From: Evernia prunastri
Lineage: Eukaryota > Ascomycota > Lecanoromycetes > Lecanorales > Parmeliaceae
NCBI GenBank assembly: GCA_003184365.1
Contig: NKYR01000002.1
Coordinates: 248,976 to 312,975 of the forward strand
Length of the DNA stretch: 64,000 nt
Direction: 5' to 3'
The notes under the pieces were generated by a model that did no database searches, was not told the DNA's origin, and was given only the letters and a program-made list of their open reading frames with translations. Shown one piece after another: positions 32,791 to 42,255 of the stretch. The translations under genes were made by a program, and so were the position numbers. Within the stretch, counting starts at the first letter, position 1. Every line of letters begins with the position of its first letter.

Positions 32791-33945
32791 ATGTCCTTTG
32801 GCTACTCCGTCAGCGATGCGGCTTTCCTCGTGCAATTAGCGTGGAAGACAATTCAGAATGCTCGAAAAGCTTGCGGGGAGCACGATGAACTTACACGGGA
32901 GATTTCGAGTCTTCACTTGGTCCTTCGACTGTTGCAAACAGAGATCTCTAAGCCAGAAAGCCCGATCAACCGTCCCGACGACAGGTGCAAGGAAGAGCTG
33001 CAGGTCATTGCCGGTAGATGCAACAAAGTGCTGAGGCGACTTGATAGAGTGTTAGAGAAATACAATACTTTGAGTGAGAAGGAACGTAGCGCAAAGAAAA
33101 TATGGCAAGGGATACGGTTCGGCAATGGCGAATTGGCGGAGATGAGAGATCTGAGGGAGAAATTGACATACTACACGTCCGCACTAGCACTGTTTGTGAA
33201 TATGGTATCTATGGGCTCTATTGGCAGAATAGAGCGACAGATGGAAGATGCTGGTGGAGACATCAGAGAAATGAGGATTGCTTTTAATGGGATAACGGCA
33301 CACCAATTGTCTGCGTGCAATCGTGAGGGTTCTGTCCTCACGACATATGCAGACGACGACAAAGCGGTTTGGAAGGAATTTCGAAAAGAGCTAATGGGGG
33401 AAGGGTTCTCGAGCTCGTTCATTGGAAAGCACAAGCAGCTGATCAAAGCATACATCAGAGAACTCGGAGATTGGGGACTGCTTGATGATGAGAACTTCTA
33501 CGATACCCAGGATTTGTCAAAAGTGTCTTGTAGTAATACCGATGACCATGCGAGTCATTTGACCCAACTCCAGCATCCTCCGAGAGCTACTTCAATGACT
33601 TTGTCGAAGACGGCGTTAAACATCTCAGAGGCTGATATGCTAAAGGCTTCGGTGAAAGGTGCACTTAGTAAAGAGAAAGTAGATGAAGAAGAAGCCGAGG
33701 AAGCCAAGGTGGAGGGTAACGACGACTGCAGGACCTTCAGCACGATTGGAAACAAGAATAAGAAATCCAAGAAGGTTCTCTTCCCCTCCAATGAAGCTGT
33801 CTTCGGCGACAGTGACAATCCCGACCCAAATTCCCTTCATTCCAGCGACATCAGCGACAACAGCGACATCAGCGATACTTGTTTCGACTTCGACACCATA
33901 ACAGAAGACGGTTTCATTTCCAGGCGGAGCAACAGCGTTGCCTGA
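32791..33945 (+). CDS. Solo fungal STAND-type N-terminal domain protein (384 aa)
   Basis: Single exon from ATG 32791. The start, FGYSVSDAAFLVQLAWKTIQ, followed by helices with EISSLHLVLRLLQTEI and a coiled segment (CNKVLRRLDRVLEKYNTL), has the form of the N-terminal helical domain that precedes NACHT/ankyrin modules in fungal NLR-like proteins and also occurs alone. No NACHT, ankyrin or WD part follows. Residues about 200-240 hold another helix pair (FRKELMGEGFSSSFIGKHK). The C-terminal third is low complexity and acidic with a Ser-Asp-Ile repeat. In the family such domains act in allorecognition or cell-death signalling; for this protein that is inference only. Confidence 0.7.
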   Translation: MSFGYSVSDAAFLVQLAWKTIQNARKACGEHDELTREISSLHLVLRLLQTEISKPESPINRPDDRCKEELQVIAGRCNKVLRRLDRVLEKYNTLSEKERSAKKIWQGIRFGNGELAEMRDLREKLTYYTSALALFVNMVSMGSIGRIERQMEDAGGDIREMRIAFNGITAHQLSACNREGSVLTTYADDDKAVWKEFRKELMGEGFSSSFIGKHKQLIKAYIRELGDWGLLDDENFYDTQDLSKVSCSNTDDHASHLTQLQHPPRATSMTLSKTALNISEADMLKASVKGALSKEKVDEEEAEEAKVEGNDDCRTFSTIGNKNKKSKKVLFPSNEAVFGDSDNPDPNSLHSSDISDNSDISDTCFDFDTITEDGFISRRSNSVA

Positions 33946-34493
33946 GTATCTGAGAGTCATGGTGCTCGAGGAGCGTATGATTGATTAGTCGTTTGACATC
34001 TCTCTCTCTCTCGCTATAGCGTCAGTAAGTGATATTCAACCTAAATATTGATATGTTGCCCACTTCAAATACCAAACACGATAAAGTGAGCCAAAACCGT
34101 CGCCCCGATGAGCAGGAAGCTTGCCCGGATTTCAGTCATGAACACAGCCCCACCGAGCCTCAACAGACGTTCGCCAAAAAATCTTCGTCTGCGGAGCAAC
34201 TAGCTTTCCTCCCGAGTGAAACCCGCGACGCTCCTGGACTTACAAGAGCCGACCCTTAATGTCCAGCCTCCCTCATCCTCAGCCTCCCTCATCCTCAGCC
34301 TCCTCATCCTCAGCTTCCTCATCCTTAGCCTCCTGACCCTCAGCCTCCTCTCCGCCAGCTTCGTCCGCTGTCCTCACACAGAACCGGTTCACTGCGCATC
34401 CCTCGGAGCTCTACTTCTCCCTCCTACGGAATCTCAAGTAGCGGGCAATCGAGTCGTAGCAATTGCTTCGAGTCTTCAGAAGCGATCCACCCA
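33946..34493. other. Short intergenic region with CT-rich repeats
   Basis: Holds 'tctctctctc' near 34000 and the 34264-34345 repeat. The plus-strand frames here are low complexity (Leu/Ser runs) and antisense to nothing recognised. Confidence 0.5.
34264..34345. repeat. Imperfect tandem repeat of a 15-18 bp CCTCATCCTCAGC unit
   Basis: About five units of 'cctccctcatcctcag' and shortened forms in 80 bp. Confidence 0.75.
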
Positions 34494-35836
34494 CTACCGC
34501 AAAGCCAGTCCGGACACGCCGACGCCCCTCCCAGACGGCAAACGGGCAGGGAACGGTTTCGGTCTCGAACCCTCCTCGGCTTGCAGCCGCCGCAGATCCC
34601 GATCTTCCCTCGCCCAGTTGACGTAGACGGCTTTCCTCAACGCCTGCGTGGCCGTCGACCACTGGAACCAAACGCCCGGCGTCAAGGCCGTCCGGGGCAT
34701 CCCTTTCAGCGTGGTGTCGACGTCGTCGAAGCTGGCGCTCAAGGCGTCGAGGGCGCGCCCGAGCTCGGCCGTGCCGTCTGCTGCGTCTCGGGACTTCGAT
34801 CGCGCCGTCTCGGCGTGGGCTCTATTCATCAGCTGGGTGAAGTTGGCGAGCTCGGGGGCGTCACCGCTGGAGTCCCGGTAGGGGGGGATGATGGCTGGGA
34901 AGTCTCGGGATGGGTCTGGATCGCTATTAGCTTGAGTCTGATCAGTTCGAGTCTCATTTATCGTGTACCGGCGTAGTCGGTGACGAGTTTTACGAAGTAC
35001 GCGTCGTCGGGAGCTCGACACCTGAGGGAGAGTAGCGCAACCATCAGCGGCATTGTGAATTCCTGTCCGAATAGCGACGCTACTTGTAGAGCTGTCCGTC
35101 CTTCGTTTGGGACGACTGGGCGGGGTACCGAAACCATTGTGACGCGAAGATTTTCCACTGTCCTGTACAGCAATGACTTCCATCTACTGTCGTCCAGTTC
35201 TGGCAGTAGACTGAACAAACCATACTCGCGTAACATATTGAGAGACACCGTGGTTGAATTGCCATGTACAAAGAGCCCTCCATGGTACAGGTACTCTGCA
35301 ACGTAGTACCGGTGCGCGAGCTTGCCTTCGTCTGGAACTCTGTAGATCCGGAGCAAGTCGGAGGCGGCGAAGAAAGAGCACGTTTCGATCTTGCTGGTGT
35401 CTAGGACGCAAATGTGTACGTCTGTGTCGCCCTGAAACTCCTTGCGTATCGCGTGTTGGAGAGCCCAAAGTAGCGAGCCGGTCCATGAGATGAACTGGTC
35501 GCTAGGGAGACCCCGCCACAAAAGGTGGTTCTCCAGCATGTCTTTGGCATGCTGGTGCTGTATGTCGGACAAGTTGTTGGCGTAACTCGGAGATTCCGGC
35601 GTAAAGCTGCGCGGACTGTTCCTGCCATTGGATCTGCAGGAGTGGGTCCTGTACAGATACCGTGGCACACAACCTTCAACCGCTGTTGGATCTCAGCACA
35701 TGCAGTGTACTCTGATTAGCTTAGTGGGATATTCACCGTCTAGTTCTGCTTTCAATTCTGCTGCCATTGCGGATTGCGTCTCCCAGCTAAGGAAAGATGG
35801 GAGAGTAACCTGGAGCTCTTGTAGGAGCGCTGCCAT
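34494..35836 (-). CDS. Uncharacterised fungal protein, possibly DUF7587-type (about 411 aa)
   Basis: Exons 35836-35737, 35682-34969 and 34915-34494; introns of 54 and 53 nt (branches AGCTAAT, AAGCTAAT). The core begins PRYLYRTHS, then FISWTGSLLWALQHAI, VHICVLDTSKI, AEYLYHGGLF, LLPELDDSRWKSLL and DAPELANFTQLM. It resembles fungal proteins annotated DUF7587 (RYLYRV start; beta strand before 'VLDT'), but I cannot verify this. It is clearly homologous, with the same intron position and phase before DAPELANF, to the broken gene at 40815-42255. The C-terminal 110 residues differ from that copy. The start is uncertain: the frame is open upstream of 35836 as far as a possible TAG acceptor near 35934, so a further 5' exon may exist. 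Confidence 0.65.
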
Positions 35837-35939
35837 TTCGCATGGGTTGACAGATTCAGATGATTCTATCTCATTGACGAAGCTGGTAGCTAGTTGGCGT
35901 GACTTCTTGACAAGGCTGCCGGCTGAATCTGCCTACCAC

Positions 35940-36903
35940 AGCCCCGCGGCGGTAGGAATTATCCTCTTGAACGTACTCGACCATCCCCGATGATCTAGGC
36001 CGACATTGAAAATGTATTTATAGCATGAAAGAACACAGCAACTTGTGATGCGTTCATAAATTAGGAAAGTAAGCAGCCTCAGCGGATAGAAACCCTCCAA
36101 TTGGACAGAGGTGGCTTTCTGTCATGCACGATCCCACGGGCAAGCAGGCTCGGTTAACCAATGAAAGCCACATCTCGGCTAAGTAAACCAAATATAGAGA
36201 CAATCGCAGTAGACATAATTCTTTAGCCGTACACCCTTTTCTTCGCAAGTTTTGGCCCCCAAATCAGGCTGGTGTCTTCCTCTGCCTTCTGTATTGGCAA
36301 AGCCTTAGCTGTCACTCTTGTCGCACGGGGTTGCTTCTAAAATAAAAGATTCAATAAAAGCGCTTCTACCTCCACCCATAAAGGTTTGTGAAGACAAGTG
36401 ACTGACTCGCTCGAGCATGAATCCGACATGGAAATACCTAATTGCGTGGAAAACGCCATATGATTGGTCTGAAGCAACTTTGCGTCGCCCAGCTGGAATA
36501 TGCCCGCATGCATACCTTCTTCCTTATGTTCTTCTACATAGTCGTTCCCCTAGCTGTTCTGCCAAGGCCTGCATTCCCGTTTACCCATGAGCGATGACAT
36601 TTAGGTAGTGAGGCTTGCAGAGTATGTACATGATTGAAATGTTTCTGCTTCTTACGCATCTTTCGACACGTATGCGCTGAAAACGAAAATGGGACGCAAC
36701 GTTGGTCGTCAGCCGTACCATTTTGATAACACAGATAGATTGGAACACATGTGACTGACTATATTGCACCGAAAAGGAGTAAACATAGGATACCAATTGA
36801 ACTCAAACTTTTCTCTTCACAAACATAAAGATTGACGTTCGAATGTGGTAGAGGTAAGTTGAGCCTGTCCTTTTCCTTAGATCTATTACTTATGCAACTC
36901 GTT
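35940..36903. other. Intergenic, no gene supported
   Basis: Only short ORFs. The region lies between two minus-strand genes. Confidence 0.5.
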
Positions 36904-37681
36904 TTAACACAGAACACCCTGAAAAACATTCTGGTTAGAACCTCTCTTGCAGGTCTCATAAAGATAGTCACAAGGCCTACTTAGGCCCTGGTCTTGATGA
37001 GGATGTACCCGAAAAAACGGTTGATTCATTGAGGAGGTGCTGTAAAAGACCTCGAGTATGATAATGCTTGCGATACCAAACACCACGGCAACCTGTCCTG
37101 GATTCATGGGTGTTTTGGCATGTACTTATGAGGCACACCGCTCTGCATACCTTTGCATCATCGGTCCAAGCAAAAATCTGCGTCAAAGGGCTAAAGATCA
37201 CAGACCCAAGCCCGGCCAGGAATGTCATGACCGAGAACGTAACAAGCATGATTGGGCTTTGCAATGCGTAAACGTAAAGCTTGTGTGATTAGTGTGTTCC
37301 ATGGCCTCGAATCTTCCATTTCATCATCACTGCCAGCTCTTTATTTTGTTCGAGGTTATGTTGTGACCACTGACTTTTCTCTCCTGGCAGGAGCAAGGTT
37401 AGTTGTGAACCGTTGGTAATCGCTGCTAAGGAGGATGATAGACTGGAATGGAACATTGTCGGCGCGGAGCAATGGCTTGTATGTATAATGTTCCACTGGA
37501 GGCACGACGTTACCGATGTAAAGAGGAAGCCAACCTTGAACCAAGTCAGCAACGAATGTTGGCGGCTACGATTACTCCGCCTCGTCCGTAATATGTATTT
37601 TTCAGTGCCAAGAAGACGGAAACCTGCCGCGGTCTCAAAATCAGCCAATTCGTCACGCCGCCACGCGAGAGGCACTGCCAC
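36904..37681 (-). CDS. Putative membrane protein, N-terminus unresolved
   Basis: Three linked exons: about 37681-37331 (5' boundary unknown), 37279-37151 and 37092-36904; introns of 51 and 58 nt fit phase 0. The joined tail reads WSQHNLEQNKELA, then LYVYALQSPIMLVTFSVM plus TFLAGLGSVIFSPL (membrane helix), WTDDAK, then VAVVFGIASIIILEVFYSTS (second helix) and a polar end. The 'ALQ-P-M' helix pair near the C-terminus is a pattern I know from uncharacterised ascomycete membrane proteins. No ATG is found in the first exon frame, so one or more 5' exons are missing, or the gene is truncated. Confidence 0.5.
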
Positions 37682-38069
37682 AGCGCATCAAATGTACCCT
37701 TTACTCGACCTTGACATCGTTAGCATCAGTATGAGACGTATAGTTCTCGAATCGAGCATCTACACTCGGATCAAGATCACCGTCTGCCTTGTTTCCGAAG
37801 AAGGTAACACTATGGATGAAAAATTGTACCGAGCCATAAGGGCTGGCCTTCAGCCCCCAAATTTGGGTGGCGAATTCCGAATGGTGGAGGCGTGTTCCGC
37901 AGGAAAATATGTTGTAGCGCCTGACGATGAGCGCAGCATTGCACCTTCAACCACGCTGATTTCGAAATGGCTTATTACTAACACTAAGCCCCCAGGGCGT
38001 CCTGTCGAAAACAGGTCTTGCTAACACTGGATTCCATGATATCAATACTGCCTCTGGAAATGTTGTTTA

Positions 38070-38531
38070 TTGGATCTCACTAGCTCGCAGTTATTGTCGT
38101 ATTTTTTAGCGTCCAGTATCCAATCACAGTTGGGTGTCCAGTTGAAACACAGATACCTCACAAAATTGCGAGCCCGCAAAGGCAGGCGTTCCGCCATTCT
38201 TAAGCCGGGAATCAGTGTCTACCCTTGCTTGATCGAACAGCGCACTGAGGTGGTCTTCAAAGACCGGGATGGACACAAGGATGTGTATTTGCAAGAACTG
38301 ACTGCAATCTTGGTAACAGGTCGCTCGGCTGTGTCAATAGACGTGGCGGCCCAAAGCGTTTGCAAGGGTCACGATAGTACTCTTCTTCAAGCAGTACACA
38401 GCCACTTTGAAACACAGGTGGGACTCGATCTTAATGCAAGTGATGAAGAGCTTGCATTGCGCTTCTGTCCAGAGCCGGAGGTAACGGAACCAACGATCTG
38501 CAATTGCGTGACCTTAGCCAGATGTCAGTGA
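38070..38531 (+). CDS. Unassigned open frame, weak coding evidence
   Basis: A 153-codon frame with balanced composition (LKPGISVYPCLIEQRTEVVF, VYLQELTAILVTGRSAVS, DLNASDEELALRFCPEPEV). A second plus-strand frame (37413-38024, best part 37690-37990: LYRAIRAGLQPPNLGGEF) lies just before it and could be an upstream exon, joined through a GT at 38014. I recognise no domain and could not fix introns. May be a decayed gene. Confidence 0.25.
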   Translation: MDLTSSQLLSYFLASSIQSQLGVQLKHRYLTKLRARKGRRSAILKPGISVYPCLIEQRTEVVFKDRDGHKDVYLQELTAILVTGRSAVSIDVAAQSVCKGHDSTLLQAVHSHFETQVGLDLNASDEELALRFCPEPEVTEPTICNCVTLARCQ

Positions 38532-39241
38532 TGGAAGTGGTACGGATCGGGAAGACGTCTGTGAGAAGCTCTTCGTTGACAGGGTTGCTGGAGAGCTTCC
38601 GTCCCCAATCTGATATACCTCTGAGGAATACACCGGAATGTCAACCTCGTCCTGTGCCAGGCCGTTGACACCCCACCGAATCATCGCTAGATTACCGACT
38701 TTAACGAGTGGTGTTTGTGCGGCTGGAAATCATTCAGGGTTCTTTTTCGACATCCGGTATAACTCGGCATCCCCGGCGTTATGGACTTGGCCCATCGATA
38801 CTCTGAAGAGCAAACATGAGCACTGTTGTCGGAACTTATCTCTCAACGATGTGCGCGAACCACTCGATGACGATATCATCAAGCTGACACGAGCCCTGAG
38901 TGGCGCTAGTGTTGAAATAAAGGGTTCTCCTGTCTGACGATTGCTAATAGTCAGAGGGGAGTCTTGACTCGAGTATACATTGAAATTCGATTCGACCACC
39001 GAATCTTCCACAGGAGAATATACATAATTGAAGATGGGCAGAGAAGTTGCTCGAAGATGGTATGTATGCTTACGACGTCCCGAGCGAAGTTGAAAAGAGT
39101 GGAGTCAAGGCCTTAGACTTCGCTTAGCGCTACCACCCAAAAGTCAAAAGCACATACTTCTTTCAGATACCTCTTTCTCTTTCCGGGCAAGCTAGACTCA
39201 ACAGAGGTTTCTCGAGCGTGACCTTTGAACCTCGTGTGTAA

Positions 39242-39317
39242 AACACACCCACTCACGCCCACACACACCGATGCACACCGACCCACCGACCCACACACAC
39301 GCACGCACACACACACC
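39242..39317. repeat. CA-rich microsatellite
   Basis: Mixed cacaca/acccac tract of about 75 bp with interruptions. Confidence 0.8.
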
Positions 39318-40232
39318 TACCTAAACACTTTCCAACGCCCCCACGACCAATCCGCTCAAGCGCTTACTATCGAAGACAACAAACGCTGGAGAGAAGATGA
39401 AACCCAATGCGAAATGGGATATGGACAGTGTTCAGACTCAATCTTCGTCTCTATATCTCCGACAAGGAACCTGTGTACTCTATGTATTGAAGAAAAAGGG
39501 ACGTGTTCCCCCGACCGCAAGAAGGATGGGTGAGACGCAAGGAAAAAACGCGACTTCCAACAGCGAAAAATGTACCTCACACTGCAAAAATTAGAGAAAT
39601 GTGGACGACCCAATATTCCTGGCCCAAAGATATCCGGTAAGCGCTAGATCGAATCGAGGTTTCGAGCCACCTTGAACTTTCCAAATCCGTAGTTGAACGT
39701 CCACACTTCTTCCCCTTGGCGCTAGAAGGGATCAAAGCGTTTCCCAACAGTGAAGAATAAGAGGGTTTCCGCCAAAAGGGAGGAAGGATCCTCTGTTCAA
39801 CTTCTTTGTTTATTTATTTCTCCATGCATACACAGCAAGAGATATCAAGAAACATTTTTCAACGTTTTGTACATCCTTTCTCTCCACTCGGAAACGTACC
39901 CTCAAACGATTTGAGGAGGAAAGGAAAGGAAAGTAGCCTAGCGGCCATAAAAGACATCGGAGCTTCCACGACATACCTACTTATCTCAACCATCCCAGCT
40001 ATTGAAGCAACGAACCTCAGCACCTCAATCCAATCCAATCAGAGCATCTCAATCCAAGCAACAGAATCGCACCGAACCGCCATGCGAATAGAACAAACCG
40101 CCCCGAGAACCACCTGCACCCATGAAAGAACAAGTCAACAGTCATGTCCGATGCTGTCGACAAGTACCCGCCTGTGCAGGTTCAAGAAACCGCTGAGCGG
40201 TAGCGGTGTTGAAGTCTGTTGCTTTGGGGATT

Positions 40233-40303
40233 TGAGGTCGCTGAGTGGGTTGAGGTCGCTGAGTGGGTTGAGGTCGCTGAGTGGGTTGAGGTCGCTGAGT
40301 GGA
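40233..40303. repeat. 18-bp tandem repeat, four copies
   Basis: Unit tgaggtcgctgagtgggt repeated four times, nearly perfect. On the minus strand it would encode QRPQPT repeats in a frame without an ATG. Confidence 0.9.
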
Positions 40304-40683
40304 TGAGTAAGTAAGTGAGTGAGTGAAGACGACGACGCTGCGAGCAGGGCTTGAGAGATGAGGAATGGAATGGAATTGCGAGCGTTTGGGCGCTTGTGTG
40401 AGAGGAGAGGAGAGGAGAGGTTCAGCGACGAGACTAGTCTCTGGGTGCTGCTGGTGAAGAAGAAGAGAAATATACGAGTAACTATACGAGGGAGAAGATG
40501 CAAAGCCTCCTCCTTCCTTCCTTTCCCCTCTTCTTCCAACAAGTCTAGACAAACTCACAATCCAAACCTGCATCGCATCTCCACAAAACTTCCCACCTTT
40601 CACCTCGAAACAATATCTATAGAAAATGGTTCCAGAAGCTGTGAGAAACATTCGCCATTCTGTGCATTCCTCCCTTAATCTAT

Positions 40684-40800
40684 CTATTCGACTGGATACA
40701 AACGCTGCAAAACATCCGTACGAAACAATGGATCCACGACAATCTCCTTCCCAATCTCCCTCAAAATCATCGAATAGCTGACCATCAACGGAATCCTCCA
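40684..40800 (-). other. Short conserved-looking C-terminal fragment
   Basis: A minus-strand 38-codon frame starts WRIPLMVSYSMILREIGKE and ends DVLQRLYPVE-stop. It looks like a real protein C-terminus, yet has no start codon. It lies just after the stop of the broken gene at 40815. A weak splice (donor GTCTGA near 40854, acceptor TTTAG at 40802) would fuse it to that gene in frame; otherwise it is a relic. Confidence 0.35.
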
Positions 40801-40814
40801 CCTAAACCCTCCCC

Positions 40815-42255
40815 TCAGAGCTCGATCCGTCCGTCCCATCCATCGACGCCATCAGACGCGTCGGCCGAGAACTCCACACGCACATTAACGCGCCCCGCCA
40901 CACGTCCTGATCCCAACGGGATGGCGGCGGAGCAAACCCGATCCGTGGCCCGCATCTCACCATCATCATCATCATCCTCTCCACCCTGAATCATTCCCGT
41001 CGGCCGGTCCGGATGCGGCTGCACGTCTCTGAACCTCACTTGGAGAGAAGGAGCCATCACCCTCATAGGTGTTGTCGAGGACGACATCGTCAGAGCCACT
41101 TTCCCCGGGGCTCTCGTTGCTGTCGGGTGGGCCGTCGATGACGAAGGGTCACCTGGAGCCGCAGACGTGGTCTCTGGCGTATGGCTGGTCGTGTCCGCTA
41201 CCCCATCTGACCCGAGGCCGAGGTTGCTGACTCTGGCGTTGAGCTGACTTACGCCGTCATGTCTGAACGTTTGCATCTGTGAAACCGCCCAATCAATCAT
41301 CTTCGCAAAGTTGGCGAGCTCAGGGGCGTCAACGCAATGGCTCTCATCAGGAGGCAAAGCGTCAAGGAAGTCCCTTCCAGGCACTGTCACACCATCAGCC
41401 AACGCCCACGAAGGAATCGGCGTCTTTGAGATATCTTACCGGCAACCTCCCCAATCAATGGAAGCAGCACCTCAAGATTCCGCGGCGAACCGCGCAGCGC
41501 CAGGAGGGCGATCGTCATAGCCATAGTCCACTCCCCGCCGAATGGCGAGGCAACCCGCAACGCTCTCTGGCAAGTCGTGGCGGAAAGCGGCTTCACGGCG
41601 GAAAAGAGCGTTGTGCGCAAGTCTTGCACCCGCGGAACCAGTCTCTGCTTCCAATCCTCGTTGCCGAGTTCGGGCATGAGGTCGAACAAGCCGCACCGCG
41701 CAGGCAGGCCAGCGACACGGTGCTGGAGGAGTTGCGGACGTTGAGACTCCCTTGTACGAGGTACTCCGTGGTATGGTCGGCGTTGTTGATGACACTGGAT
41801 CCCGAGAGAGCATAGTCTCGGATCAACTGCGAGGCCCGGAAGAACGTGCCCGTGTGGAATCTGCTGGTATCCAAGACGCAGACTTTCAACTCGTGGTCGG
41901 CGGACTTTCTGGTCTTGCGAACGGCGGATACGAGAGCATAGAGAAGTGAGCTGGTCCAGGAAATGAACTCGTCGTCACTCAAGTCGGTTTTGATCCATGC
42001 TAGGTGCTTTCGTAGCTTGGTTTGAGCGACAACGTACTGCATGTCCGCCAAGCTTGGATGGCAAATTTTATTCCGTGCTCCTGCTGACAAAAAACCGATG
42101 TCGCTATCTAGTCCATTGGATTCCCCCTCTCGGACGCTATAGACACGGTAGAGATAACGGGAAATGCCACCATTGGCTTATATCAAAAGGTGTCAGTGCT
42201 CGGCGGAACTTAGCAATGGATGTCTCTACTTACGGTGAGAAGACTGGGAAGACAT
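40815..42255 (-). pseudogene. Frameshifted homologue of the gene at 34494-35836
   Basis: Exons 42255-42234 (MSSQSSH), 42176-41440 and 41383-40815; introns of 57 and 56 nt. Matches to the intact copy: RYLYRVYS, FISWTSSLLYALVSAV, VCVLDTSRFHTGTF, LFDLMPELGNEDWK, then the same intron and DAPELANF. Within exon 2 the frame changes at about 41690-41704: the sequence before reads STVSLACLR and the sequence after reads CGLFDLMPEL one frame over. The intact copy has no intron there, and the three exons total 1,328 nt, one base short of a multiple of three. So one base is missing, or it is a sequencing error. The C-terminal 190 residues are Ser/Thr/Asp-rich and unlike the other copy. Confidence 0.65.

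Larger units (their letters stand above)
38540..40683. other. Accessory-looking intergenic region with simple repeats
   Basis: Contains a CA-rich tract, GAGAG repeats (40396-40420) and an 18-bp tandem repeat. No supported gene. Confidence 0.45.

Noticed and set aside
37289..38024. Overlapping plus- and minus-strand frames at the membrane-protein locus
   Set aside because: The minus strand has splice-linked membrane helices; the plus-strand part before 37690 is treated as its shadow.
40142..40801. 219-codon minus-strand ORF with QRPQPT repeats
   Set aside because: No ATG start; the repeat is an 18-bp microsatellite and the rest has no recognisable feature.
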